64,000 bases of DNA from Luzula sylvatica. Lineage: Eukaryota > Streptophyta > Magnoliopsida > Poales > Juncaceae. Within the stretch, counting starts at the first letter, position 1, and each line of letters opens with the position of its first letter. Below the pieces are notes generated by a model. The model was not told the origin of the DNA. It did no database searches and saw nothing but the letters and a program-made list of their open reading frames with translations. This document shows positions 46,969-58,879 of this stretch, piece after piece. Location: positions 30,852,527-30,916,526 of the forward strand of contig OX326959.1 of the NCBI GenBank assembly GCA_946800325.1. Direction: 5' to 3'. The position numbers and the translations under genes were made by a program.

Positions 46969-49010
46969 AGTTTGATGCTTTCTTCAAAAAAAGAAAATTA
47001 GTTTGTGGTTTTCTTCAAAAAAAAAAATTAGTTTGTGGTTTTATTCAAAAAACGAAAATTAGTTTGAGGTTTTCTTCAAAAAAAGAAAATAAGTTTGTGG
47101 TTTTCTCCTAAAAAAGAAAATTAGTTTGTGGTTTTCTTCAAAAAAAGAAAATTAGTTTGTGCTTTCCTTCAAAAAAAGAAAATCAGTCTTAGGCTTTCTT
47201 CAATAAAAGAAAATTAGTCTGTGGTTTTCTTCAAAAAAGATAATAATTAGTTTGTGGTTTTCTTCGTAAAAAAAGAAAATTAGTTTGTGGTTTTCTTTAA
47301 AAAAAGAAAAATTAGTTTGTGGGTTTCTTCAAAAAAAGAACAATTAGTTTGTGGTTTTCTTCAAAAAAAAAATAAAAAAATTAGTTTGTGGTTTTCTTCA
47401 AAAAAAGAAAATTATTTTGTGGTTTTCTTCAAAAAATGAAAATTAGTTTGTGGTTTTCTCCCACAGAAAGAAAATTAGTTTGTGGTTTTCTTCAAAAAAA
47501 ATAAAATTAGTTTGTGGTTTTCTCCAACAGAAAGAAAATTAGTTTGTGGTTTTCTTCAAAAAAAAAAATTAGTTTGTGGTTTTATTCAAAAAAAGAAAAT
47601 TAGTTTGAGGTTTTCTTCAAAAAAAGAAAATAAGTTTGTTGTTTTCTCCTAAAAAAGAAAATTAGTTCGTGGTTTTCTACCAAAAAAGAAAATTAGTTTG
47701 TGGTTTCCTTCAAAAAAAGAAAATCAGTCTGAGGCTTTCTTCAATAAAAGAAAATTAGTTTGTGGTTTTCTTCAAAAAAAGAAAATTAGTTTGTGGTTTT
47801 CTTCGTAAAAAGAAAAATTAGTTTGTGGTTTTCTTCAAAAAAAGAAAATTAGTTTTTGGTTTTCATCAAAAAAAGAAAATTAATTTGTGGTTTTGTTCAA
47901 AAATAGAAAATTAGTTTGTGGTTTTCTTCAAAAAACGGAAATTAACTTGTGGTTTTCTTCAAAAAAAGAAAATTAGTTTGTGGTTTTCTTCAAAAAAAAA
48001 GAAAATTAGTTTGTGGTTTTCTTAAAAAAAAGAAAAATTAGTTTTTGGTTTTCTTAAAAAAAAAAAGTAAATTAGTTTGTGGTTTTCTTCAAAAAAAGAA
48101 AAATTAGTTTGTGGTTTTCTTCAAAAAAAAAAATTAGTTTGCGGTTTTCTTCAAAAAAAGAAAATTAGTTTGTTGTTTTCTTCAAAAAAAAAAAACTAGT
48201 TTGTGGTTTTCTTAAAAAAAAGATAAATTAGTTTGTGGTTTTCTTCAAAAAAAGAAAATTAGTTTGAGGTTTTCTTCAAAAAAAGAAAATAAGTTTGTGG
48301 TTTTCTCCTAAAAAAGAAAATTAGTTCGTGGTTTTCTACCAAAAAAGAAAATTAGTTTGTGGTTTCCTTCAAAAAAAGAAAATCAGTCTGAGGCTTTCTT
48401 CAATAAAAGAAAATTAGTTTGTGGTTTTCTTCAAAAAAAGAAAATTAGTTTGTGGTTTTCTTCGTAAAAAGAAAAATTAGTTTGTGGTTTTCTTCAAAAA
48501 AAGAAAATTAGTTTTTGGTTTTCATCAAAAAAAGAAAATTAGTTTGTGGTTTTGTTCAAAAATAGAAAATTAGTTTGTGGTTTTCTTCAAAAAACCGAAA
48601 TTAATTTGTGGTTTTCTTCAAAAAAAGAAAATTAGTTTGTGGTTTTCTTCAAAAAAAAAGAAAATTAGTTTGTGGTTTTCTTAAAAAAAAGAAAAATTAG
48701 TTTTTGGTTTTCTTAAAAAAAAAAAGTAAATTAGTTTGTGGTTTTCTTCAAAAAAAGAAAAATTAGTTTGTGGTTTTCTTCATAAAAAAAAATTAGTTTG
48801 CGGTTTTCTTCAAAAAAAGAAAATTAGTTTGATGCTTTCTTCAAAAAAAGAAAATTAGTTTGTGGTTTTCTTCAAAAAAAAAAATTAGTTTGTGGTTTTA
48901 TTCAAAAAACGAAAATTAGTTTGAGGTTTTCTTAAAAAAAAGAAAATAAGTTTGTGGTTTTCTCCTAAAAAAGAAAATTAGTTTGTGGTTTTCTTCAAAA
49001 AAAGAAAATT
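46969..49010 (+). repeat. 2,042-bp higher-order repeat, copy 1
   Basis: The unit runs from TTTGATGC at 46,969 to the next equivalent at 49,011. It contains TTTGCGG monomers at 48,136 and 48,794, which mark a nested 658-bp repeat. Near 48,826 a second TTTGATGC monomer begins a 185-bp partial copy that leads directly into copy 2. AACTTGTGG (near 47,944) and AAAACCGAAATTAA (near 48,594) are markers shared with copy 2 at the same offset. Confidence 0.88.
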
Positions 49011-51600
49011 AGTTTGATGCTTTCTTCAAAAAAAGAAAATTAGTTTGTGGTTTTCTTCAAAAAAAAAAATTAGTTTGTGGTTTTATTCAAAAAACGAAAA
49101 TTAGTTTGAGGTTTTCTTCAAAAAAAGAAAATAAGTTTGTGGTTTTCTCCTAAAAAAGAAAATTAGTTTGTGGTTTTCTTCAAAAAAAGAAAATTAGTTT
49201 GTGCTTTCCTTCAAAAAAAGAAAATCAGTCTTAGGCTTTCTTCAATAAAAGAAAATTAGTCTGTGGTTTTCTTCAAAAAAGATAATAATTCGTTTGTGGT
49301 TTTCTTCGTAAAAAAAGAAAATTAGTTTGTGGTTTTCTTTAAAAAAAGAAAAATTAGTTTGTGGGTTTCTTCAAAAAAAGAACAATTAGTTTGTGGTTTT
49401 CTTCAAAAAAAAAATAAAAAAATTAGTTTGTGGTTTTCTTCAAAAAAAGAAAATTATTTTGTGGTTTTCTTCAAAAAATGAAAATTAGTTTGTGGTTTTC
49501 TCCAACAGAAAGAAAATTAGTTTGTGGTTTTCTTCAAAAAAAATAAAATTAGTTTGTGGTTTTCTCCAACAGAAAGAAAATTAGTTTGTGGTTTTCTTCA
49601 AAAAAAAAAATTAGTTTGTGGTTTTATTCAAAAAAAGAAAATTAGTTTGAGGTTTTCTTCAAAAAAAGAAAATAAGTTTGTTGTTTTCTCCTAAAAAAGA
49701 AAATTAGTTCGTGGTTTTCTACCAAAAAAGAAAATTAGTTTGTGGTTTCCTTCAAAAAAAGAAAATCAGTCTGAGGCTTTCTTCAATAAAAGAAAATTAG
49801 TTTGTGGTTTTCTTCAAAAAAAGAAAATTAGTTTGTGGTTTTCTTCGTAAAAAGAAAAATTAGTTTGTGGTTTTCTTCAAAAAAAGAAAATTAGTTTTTG
49901 GTTTTCATCAAAAAAAGAAAATTAGTTTGTGGTTTTGTTCAAAAATAGAAAATTAGTTTGTGGTTTTCTTCAAAAAACGGAAATTAACTTGTGGTTTTCT
50001 TCAAAAAAAGAAAATTAGTTTGTGGTTTTCTTCAAAAAAAAAGAAAATTAGTTTGTGGTTTTCTTAAAAAAAAGAAAAATTAGTTTTTGGTTTTCTTAAA
50101 AAAAAAAAGTAAATTAGTTTGTGGTTTTCTTCAAAAAAAGAAAAATTAGTTTGTGGTTTTCTTCAAAAAAAAAAATTAGTTTGCGGTTTTCTTCAAAAAA
50201 AGAAAATTAGTTTGTTGTTTTCTTCAAAAAAAAAAAACTAGTTTGTGGTTTTCTTAAAAAAAAGATAAATTAGTTTGTGGTTTTCTTCAAAAAAAGAAAA
50301 TTAGTTTGAGGTTTTCTTCAAAAAAAGAAAATAAGTTTGTGGTTTTCTCCTAAAAAAGAAAATTAGTTCGTGGTTTTCTACCAAAAAAGAAAATTAGTTT
50401 GTGGTTTCCTTCAAAAAAAGAAAATCAGTCTGAGGCTTTCTTCAATAAAAGAAAATTAGTTTGTGGTTTTCTTCAAAAAAAGAAAATTAGTTTGTGGTTT
50501 TCTTCGTAAAAAGAAAAATTAGTTTGTGGTTTTCTTCAAAAAAAGAAAATTAGTTTTTGGTTTTCATCAAAAAAAGAAAATTAGTTTGTGGTTTTGTTCA
50601 AAAATAGAAAATTAGTTTGTGGTTTTCTTCAAAAAACCGAAATTAATTTGTGGTTTTCTTCAAAAAAAGAAAATTAGTTTGTGGTTTTCTTCAAAAAAAA
50701 AGAAAATTAGTTTGTGGTTTTCTTAAAAAAAAGAAAAATTAGTTTTTGGTTTTCTTAAAAAAAAAAAGTAAATTAGTTTGTGGTTTTCTTCAAAAAAAGA
50801 AAAATTAGTTTGTGGTTTTCTTCATAAAAAAAAATTAGTTTGCGGTTTTCTTCAAAAAAAGAAAATTAGTTTGTTGTTTTCTTCAAAAAAAAAAACTAGT
50901 TTGTGGTTTTCTTAAAAAAAAGATAAATTAGTTTGTGGTTTTCTTCAAAAAAAGAAAATTAGTTTGAGGTTTTCTTCAAAAAAAGAAAATAAGTTTGTGG
51001 TTTTCTCCTAAAAAAGAAAATTAGTTCGTGGTTTTCTACCAAAAAAGAAAATTAGTTTGTGGTTTCCTTCAAAAAAAGAAAATCAGTCTGAGGCTTTCTT
51101 CAATAAAAGAAAATTAGTTTGTGGTTTTCTTCAAAAAAAGAAAATTAGTTTGTGGTTTTCTTCGTAAAAAGAAAAATTAGTTTTTGGTTTTCTTCAAAAA
51201 AAGAAAATTAGTTTTTGGTTTTCATCAAAAAAAGAAAATTAGTTTGTGGTTTTGTTCAAAAATAGAAAATTAGTTTGTGGTTTTCTTCAAAAAACGGAAA
51301 TTAATTTGTGGTTTTCTTCAAAAAAAGAAAATTTGTTTGTGGTTTTCTTCAAAAAAAAAGAAAATTAGTTTGTGGGTTTCTTAAAAAAAAGAAAAATTAG
51401 TTTTTGGTTTTCTTAAAAAAAAAAAGTAAATTAGTTTGTGGTTTTCTTCAAAAAAAGAAAAATTAGTTTGTGGTTTTCTTCAAAAAAAAAAATTAGTTTG
51501 CGGTTTTCTTCAAAAAAAGAAAATTAGTTTGTTGTTTTCTTCAAAAAAAAAACTAGTTTGTGGTTTTCTTAAAAAAAAGATAAATTAGTTTGTGGTTTTC
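49011..51600 (+). repeat. 2,042-bp higher-order repeat, copy 2, with an extra 658-bp subunit
   Basis: This block matches copy 1 at an offset of 2,041-2,042 (TTTGCGG at 50,178 and 50,837). Instead of restarting at TTTGATGC it continues into a third 658-bp subunit with TTTGCGG at 51,494. The subunits carry TCCTAAAAAAG, TACCAAAAAAG, ATCAGTCTGAGG, TTCGTAAAAAG and TTTTTGGTTTTCATC in order. About 51,600 it enters a partial 3.1 kb unit. Confidence 0.85.
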
Positions 51601-53220
51601 TTCAAAAAAAGAAATTTGTTTGTGTTTTTCTTCAAAAAAAGAAAATATTGTTTGTGTTTTTATTCAAAAAAAGAAAATTAGTTTGTGGTTTTCTTCTAAA
51701 AAAGAAAATTAGTTTGTGGATTTCTTCAAAAAAAGAAAAATTAATTTGTTTTTTTTTTCAAACAAAGAAAACTAATTTGTGGTTTTCTTCAAAAAAAAAA
51801 AAAATTAGTTTGTGGTTTTCTTCAAAAAAATAAAACTAGTTTGTGGTTTTCTTCAAAAATAGATAAATTAGTTTGTGGTTTTCTTCAAAAAAAGAAAATT
51901 AGTTTGTGGTTTTCTTCAAAAAAAAGAAAATTAGTTTGTGGTTTTCTTCAAAAAAAGAAAAATTAGTTTATGTTTTTATTCAAAAAAAGAAAATTAGTTT
52001 GTGGTTTTCTTCAACAAAAAAAAATTAGTTTGTGGTTTTATTCAAAAAAAGAAAATTAGTTTGAGGTTTTCTTCAAAAAAAGAAAATAAGTTTGTGGTTT
52101 TGTCCTAAAAAAGAAAATTAGTTTGTGGTTTTCTTCAAAAAAAGAAAATTAGTTTGTGGTTTCCTTCAAAAAAAGAAAATCAGTCTTAGGCTTTCTTCAA
52201 TAAAAGAAAATTAGTTTGTGGTTTTCTTCAAAAAAAGATAATTAGTTTGTGGTTTTCTTCGTAAAAAAAGAAAATTAGTTTGTGGTTTTCTTCAAAAAAA
52301 GAAAATTAGTTTGTGGATTTCTTCAAAAGAAGAAAATTACTTTGTGATTTTCTTCATAAAAAGAAAAATTAGTTTGTGGTTTTCTTCAAAAAAAGAAAAT
52401 TAGTTTATGGTTTTGTTCAAAAAAATGAAAATTAGTTGGTGGTTTTCTCCAAAAAAAGAAAAATTTGTTTGTGGTTTTCTTCAAAAAAAAAAAAAAAAAA
52501 ATTAGTTTGTGGTTGTCTTCAAAAAAAGAAAATTAGTTTGTGGTTTTCTTCTAAAAATGAAAATTAGATTGTGGTTGTCTTGAAAAAAATAAAATTAGTT
52601 TGTGATTTTCTTCAAAAAAATAAAATTAGTCTGTGGATTTCATCAAAAAAAGAACAATTAATTTGTGGTTTTCTTCAAAAAAAAAAATTAGTTTGTGGTT
52701 TTCTTGAAAAAAAGAAGACTAGTTTGTGGTTTTCTTAAAAAAAAGATCAATTAGTTTGTGGTTTTCATCAAAAAAAAGAAAAATTAGTTTGTGGTTTTCT
52801 AAAAAAAAAGAAAATTAGTTTGAGGTTTTTCTCAAAAAAAAGAAAATTAGTTTGTGGTTTTCTTCAAAAAAAGAAAATTAGTTTGTGGTTTTCTTAAAAA
52901 AAAAAATTAGTTTGTGGTTTTCTTCAAAAAAAGAAAATTAGTTTGATGCTTTCTTCAAAAAAAGAAAATTAGTTTGTGGTTTTCTTCAAAAAAAAAAATT
53001 AGTTTGTGGTTTTATTCAAAAAAAGAAAATTAGTTTGAGGTTTTCTTCAAAAAAAAGAAAATAAGTTTGGGGTTTTCTCCTAAAAAAGAAAATTAGTTTG
53101 TCGTTTTCTTCAAAAAAAGAAAATTAGTTTGTGGTTTCCTTCAAAAAAAGAAAATCAGTCTTAGGCTTTCTTCAATAAAAGAAAATTAGTTTGTGGATTT
53201 CTTCAAAAAAAAGAAAATTA
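51600..53220 (+). repeat. Diverged partial 3.1 kb unit with mosaic right end
   Basis: AATATTGTTTGTG, TTCAACAAAAA, ATCAGTCTTAGG, TTCGTAAAAAAAG, a TTTCTTCAAAAGAAG hairpin (52,318), a long A-tract near 52,484, GGTTGTC, AAGAAGACTAG and TTTGATGC (52,940) follow in unit order. There are more private changes than in copies 1-4, for example TTTGTTTTTTTTTTC near 51,747 and GTTGGTGG near 52,436. After 52,940 it matches 40,972-41,210 at an offset of 11,968. Confidence 0.82.
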
Positions 53221-54160
53221 GTTTGTGGTTTTCTTCGTAAAAAAAATATTAGTTTGTGGTTTTCTTCAAAAAAAGAAAATTAGTTTTTGGTTTTCATCAA
53301 AAAAAGAAAATTAGTTTGTGGTTTTGTTCAAAAATAGAAAATTAGTTTGTGGTTTTCTTCAAAAAACGGAAATTAATTTGTGGTTTTCTTCAAAAAAAGA
53401 AAATTAGTTTGTGGTTTTCTTCAAAAAAAGAAAATTAGATTGTGGTTTTCTTCAAAAAAAAAATTAGTTTTTGGTTTTCTTCGTAAAAAAAGAAAATTAG
53501 TTTGTGGTTTTCTTCAAAAAAAGAAAATTAGTTTGTGGTTTTCTTCGTAAAAAAAGAAAATTAGTTTGTGGTTTTCTTCAAAAAACGAAAATTAGTTTGT
53601 GGGTTTCTTCAAGAGAAGAAAATTAGTTTGTTATTTTTTTCATAAAAAGAAAAATTAGTTTGTGGTTTTCTTCAAAAAAAGAAAATTAGTTTGTGGTTTT
53701 CTTCAAAAAAAGGAAAATTAGTTTGTGGTTTTCTTAAAAAAAAGAAAACTAGTTTGTGGTTTTCTTCAAAAAAAGAAAATTAGTTTGTGGTTTTCTTCAA
53801 AAACAAATTAATTAGTTTGTGGTTTCCTTCAAAAAAAGAAATATTAGTTTGTGGTTTTTCTTTTTAGTTTGTTGTTTTCTTCAAAAAAAAGAAAAATTAG
53901 TTCGTGGTTTTCTAAAAAAAAGAAAATTAGTTTGAGGTTTTTTCAAAAAAAAAGAAAATTAGTTTGTGGTTTTCTTCAAAAAAAGGAAAATTAGTTTGTG
54001 GTTTTCTTTAAAAAAAAAAATTTGTTTGTAGTTTTCTTCAAAAAAATAAAATTAGTTTGAGGCTTTGTTAAAAAAAATAAAATTAGTTTGTGGTTTTCTT
54101 CAAAAAAAGAAAATTAGTTTGTGGTTTTCTTCAAAAAAAAGAAAATTAGTTTGTGGTTTT
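53220..54160 (+). repeat. Mixed monomers including a truncated one
   Basis: The stretch from about 53,440 to 53,950 recurs at 62,905-63,515 at an offset near 9,565, though not in every monomer. Shared marks are repeated TTCGTAAAAAAAG monomers, TTTTTTCATAAAAAG, CAAAAACAAATTAATTAG and the shortened monomer at 53,851-53,870. Between 53,950 and 54,160 the monomers are ordinary. Confidence 0.8.
53851..53870 (+). repeat. Truncated monomer lacking its A-tract
   Basis: Here GTGGTTTTTC runs into TTTTTAGTTT with no C-A7-G segment. The usual A-tract has been replaced or deleted, leaving a T-rich junction. The same event is at 63,416-63,435, so it predates the duplication that links the two places. It is the only point where I saw the A-tract absent. 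Confidence 0.85.
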
Positions 54161-56504
54161 CTCCAACAGAAAGAAAATTAGTTTGTGGTTTTCTTCGAAA
54201 AATAAAATTAGTTTGTGGTTTTATTCAAAAAAAGAAAATTAGTTTGAGGTTTTCTTCAAAAAAAGAAAATAAGTTTGTGGTTTTCTCCTAAAAAAGAAAA
54301 TTAGTTCGTGGTTTTCTACAAAAAAAAAGAAAATTAGTTTGTGGTTTCCTTCAAAAAAAGAAAATCAGTCTGAGGCTTTCTTCAATAAAAGAAAATTAGT
54401 TTGCGGTTTTCTTCAAAAAAAGAAAATTAGTTTGTGGTTTTCTTCGTAAAAAGAAAAATTAGTTTGTGGTTTTCTTCAAAAAAAGAAAATTAGTTTTTGG
54501 TTTTCTTCAAAAAAAGAAAATTAGTTTGTGGTTTTGTTCAAAAATAGAAAATTAGTTTGTGATTTTCTTCAAAAAAATGAAATTAATTTGTGGTTTTCTT
54601 CAAAAAAAGAAAATTAGTTTGTGGTTTTCTTCAAAAAAAAATAAAATTAGTTTGTGGTTTTCTTAAAAAAAAGAAAAATTAGTTTGTGGTTTTCTTAAAA
54701 AAAAAAAGGAAATTAGTTTGTGGTTTTCTTCAAAAAAAGAAATATGAGTTTGTGGTTTTCTTCAAAAAACAAAATTAGTTTGCGGTTTTCTTCAAAAAAA
54801 GAAAATTAGTTTGTTGTTTTATTCAAAAAAAAAAACTAGTTTGTGGTTTTCTTAAAAAAAAGATAAATTAGTTTGTGGTTTTCTTCAAAAAAAGAAATTA
54901 GTTTGTGTTTTTCTTCAAAAAAAGAAAATATTGTTTGTGTTTTTATTCAAAAAAAGAAAATTAGTTTGTGGTTTTCTTCTAAAAAAGAATATTAGTTTGT
55001 GGATTTCTTCAAAAAAAGAAAAATTAATTTGTGGTTTTCTTCACAAAAAGAAAATTAGTTTGTGGTTTTCTTCAAAAAAAGAAAAATTAGTTTGTGGTTT
55101 TCCAAAAAAAAAAAAATTAGTTCGAAGTTTTCTTCAAAAAAACAAAATTAATTTCTGGTTTGCTTCATAAAAAGAAATTTAGTTTGTGGTTTTTCTTAAA
55201 AAAAATAAAATAAGTTTGTGGTTCTCTTCAAAAAAAGAAAATTAGTTTGTGGTTTTCTTCGTAAAAAGAAAAATTAGTTTGTGATTTTCTTCAAAAAAAG
55301 AAAATTAGTTTGTGGTTTTCTTCAAAAAAAGATAAATTAGTTTGTGGTTTTCTTCAAAAAAAGAAAAATTAGTTTGTGGTTTTCTTCAAAAAAGGAATAA
55401 TTAGTTTGTGGTTTTCTAAAAAAAAAAGAAAATTAGTTCGAGGTTTTCTTCAAAAAAAGAAAAAATTAGTTTGTGGTTTTCTTCAGAAAAAGAAAAATTA
55501 GTTTGTGGTTTTCTAAAAAAAAAATTATTTTCTGGTTTTCTTCAAAAAAAAAATTAGTTTGTGGTTTTCTTCAAAAAAAAAAATTAGTTTGTGGTTTTCT
55601 TCAAAAAAAGAAAAATTAGTTTGTGTTTTTATTCAAAAAAAGAAAATTAGTTTTTGGTTTTCTTCAAAAAAAGAAAAAATAGTTTGTGGTTTTCTTCAAA
55701 AAAAGAAAATTAGTTTGTGATTTTCTTCAAAAAAAGAAAATTATTTCTGGTTTTCTTCAAAAAAAGAAAATTAGTTTGTGGTTTTCTTCAAAAAAAGAAA
55801 AATTAGTTTGTGGTTTTCTAAAAAAAAGAAAAATATTTTGTGGTTTTCTTCCAAAAAAGAAAATTAGTTTCTGGTTTTCATCAAAAATAGAAAATTAGTT
55901 TCTGGTTTTCTTCAAAAATAGAAAATTAGTTTGTGGTTTTCTTCAAAAAACGAAAATTAGTTTGTGGTTTTTCTTCAAAGAAAGAAAATTAGTTTGTGGT
56001 TTTCTTCAAAAAAAGAAAAAATCAGTTTGCGGTTTTCTAACAAAAAAAAAATTAGTTCGAAGTTTTCTTCAAAAAAACAAAATTAATTTCTGGTTTGCTT
56101 CAAAAAAAGAAAATTAGTTAGTGGTTTTTCTTCAAAAAAATAAAATAAGTTTGTGGTTTTCTTCAAAAAAAGAAAAATTAGTTTGTGGTTTTCTTCGTAA
56201 AAAGAAAAATTAGTTGGTGATTTTCTTCAAAAAAAGAAAATTAGTTTGTGGTTTTCTTCAAAAAAAGAAAATTTGTTTGTGGTGTTCTTCAAAAAAAAAA
56301 AAATTAGTTAGTGGTTTTCTAAAAAAAAAAAATTAGTTTGGGGTTTTCTTCAAAAAAAGAAAAATTAGTTTGTGGTTTTCTTCAAAAATAGAAAATTAGT
56401 TTGTGGTTTTCTTCAAAAAAAGAAAATTAGTTTGTGGTTTTCTTCAAAAAAAGAAAATTAGTTCGTGGTTTTCTTCAAAAAAAAGAAAATTAGTTTGTGG
56501 TTTT
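54161..56504 (+). repeat. 2,375-bp higher-order repeat, copy 1 (2,344 bp)
   Basis: The phase is set at the CTCCAACAG monomer. Landmarks are TTCGAAAAATAAAATT, TACAAAAAAAAAG, ATCAGTCTGAGG, AAAAAATGAAATTAA, GAAATATGAGTTTG, TTTGCGG, AATATTGTTTGTG, TTCGAAGTTTTC, TTTGCTTCATAAAAAG, AGGAATAATTAG, TTCAGAAAAAG, AATATTTTGTGG and TTAGTTAGTGG. This copy lacks one 31-bp monomer that copies 2 and 3 have just before the AATATTGTTTGTG group, which accounts for its length being 2,344. Confidence 0.93.
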
Positions 56505-58879
56505 CTCCAACAGAAAGAAAATTAGTTTGTGGTTTTCTTCGAAAAATAAAATTAGTTTGTGGTTTTATTCAAAAAAAGAAAATTAGTTTGAGGTTTTCTT
56601 CAAAAAAAGAAAATAAGTTTGTGGTTTTCTCCTAAAAAAGAAAATTAGTTCGTGGTTTTCTACAAAAAAAAAGAAAATTAGTTTGTGGTTTCCTTCAAAA
56701 AAAGAAAATCAGTTTGAGGCTTTCTTCAATAAAAGAAAATTAGTTTGCGGTTTTCTTCAAAAAAAGAAAATTAGTTTGTGGTTTTCTTCGTAAAAAGAAA
56801 AATTAGTTTGTGGTTTTCTTCAAAAAAAGAAAATTAGTTTTTGGTTTTCTTCAAAAAAAGAAAATTAGTTTGTGGTTTTGTTCAAAAATAGAAAATTAGT
56901 TTGTGATTTTCTTCAAAAAAATGAAATTAATTTGTGGTTTTCTTCAAAAAAAGAAAATTAGTTTGTGGTTTTCTTCAAAAAAAAATAAAATTAGTTTGTG
57001 GTTTTCTTAAAAAAAAGAAAAATTAGTTTGTGGTTTTCTTAAAAAAAAAAAGGAAATTAGTTTGTGGTTTTCTTCAAAAAAAGAAATATGAGTTTGTGGT
57101 TTTCTTCAAAAAACAAAATTAGTTTGCGGTTTTCTTCAAAAAAAGAAAATTAGTTTGTTGTTTTATTCAAAAAAAAAAACTAGTTTGTGGTTTTCTTAAA
57201 AAAAAGATAAATTAGTTTGTGGTTTTCTTCAAAAAAAGAAAATTAGTTTGTGGTTTTCTTCAAAAAAAGAAATTAGTTTGTGTTTTTCTTCAAAAAAAGA
57301 AAATATTGTTTGTGTTTTTATTCAAAAAAAGAAAATTAGTTTGTGGTTTTCTTCTAAAAAAGAATATTAGTTTGTGGATTTCTTCAAAAAAAGAAAAATT
57401 AATTTGTGGTTTTCTTCACAAAAAGAAAATTAGTTTGTGGTTTTCTTCAAAAAAAGAAAAATTAGTTTGTGGTTTTCCAAAAAAAAAAAAATTAGTTCGA
57501 AGTTTTCTTCAAAAAAACAAAATTAATTTCTGGTTTGCTTCATAAAAAGAAATTTAGTTTGTGGTTTTTCTTAAAAAAAATAAAATAAGTTTGTGGTTCT
57601 CTTCAAAAAAAGAAAATTAGTTTGTGGTTTTCTTCGTAAAAAGAAAAATTAGTTTGTGATTTTCTTCAAAAAAAGAAAATTAGTTTGTGGTTTTCTTCAA
57701 AAAAAGATAAATTAGTTTGTGGTTTTCTTCAAAAAAAGAAAAATTAGTTTGTGGTTTTCTTCAAAAAAGGAATAATTAGTTTGTGGTTTTCTAAAAAAAA
57801 AAGAAAATTAGTTCGAGGTTTTCTTCAAAAAAAGAAAAAATTAGTTTGTGGTTTTCTTCAGAAAAAGAAAAATTAGTTTGTGGTTTTCTAAAAAAAAAAT
57901 TATTTTCTGGTTTTCTTCAAAAAAAAAATTAGTTTGTGGTTTTCTTCAAAAAAAAAAATTAGTTTGTGGTTTTCTTCAAAAAAAGAAAAATTAGTTTGTG
58001 TTTTTATTCAAAAAAAGAAAATTAGTTTTTGGTTTTCTTCAAAAAAAGAAAAAATAGTTTGTGGTTTTCTTCAAAAAAAGAAAATTAGTTTGTGATTTTC
58101 TTCAAAAAAAGAAAATTATTTCTGGTTTTCTTCAAAAAAAGAAAATTAGTTTGTGGTTTTCTTCAAAAAAAGAAAAATTAGTTTGTGGTTTTCTAAAAAA
58201 AAGAAAAATATTTTGTGGTTTTCTTCCAAAAAAGAAAATTAGTTTCTGGTTTTCATCAAAAATAGAAAATTAGTTTCTGGTTTTCTTCAAAAATAGAAAA
58301 TTAGTTTGTGGTTTTCTTCAAAAAACGAAAATTAGTTTGTGGTTTTTCTTCAAAGAAAGAAAATTAGTTTGTGGTTTTCTTCAAAAAAAGAAAAAATCAG
58401 TTTGCGGTTTTCTAACAAAAAAAAAATTAGTTCGAAGTTTTCTTCAAAAAAACAAAATTAATTTCTGGTTTGCTTCAAAAAAAGAAAATTAGTTAGTGGT
58501 TTTTCTTCAAAAAAATAAAATAAGTTTGTGGTTTTCTTCAAAAAAAGAAAAATTAGTTTGTGGTTTTCTTCGTAAAAAGAAAAATTAGTTGGTGATTTTC
58601 TTCAAAAAAAGAAAATTAGTTTGTGGTTTTCTTCAAAAAAAGAAAATTTGTTTGTGGTGTTCTTCAAAAAAAAAAAAATTAGTTAGTGGTTTTCTAAAAA
58701 AAAAAAATTAGTTTGGGGTTTTCTTCAAAAAAAGAAAAATTAGTTTGTGGTTTTCTTCAAAAATAGAAAATTAGTTTGTGGTTTTCTTCAAAAAAAGAAA
58801 ATTAGTTTGTGGTTTTCTTCAAAAAAAGAAAATTAGTTCGTGGTTTTCTTCAAAAAAAAGAAAATTAGTTTGTGGTTTT
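56505..58879 (+). repeat. 2,375-bp higher-order repeat, copy 2
   Basis: The landmarks run in the same order as copy 1. Copy 3 follows at exactly 2,375 bp over long stretches, with A-tract lengths preserved. One private base I noticed is T at 56,714, where copies 1 and 3 have C (59,089 in copy 3). Confidence 0.95.

Noticed and set aside
53851..53870. Junction of an inserted mobile element
   Set aside because: Both sides are ordinary satellite in the same orientation, with no target duplication, terminal repeat or coding content; an internal deletion of the A-tract explains it.
57219..57545. 108-codon frames repeated at 57,219 and 59,594
   Set aside because: They recur only because the 2,375-bp HOR recurs. 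There is no change pattern typical of coding selection, and both are interrupted as soon as the monomer phase changes.
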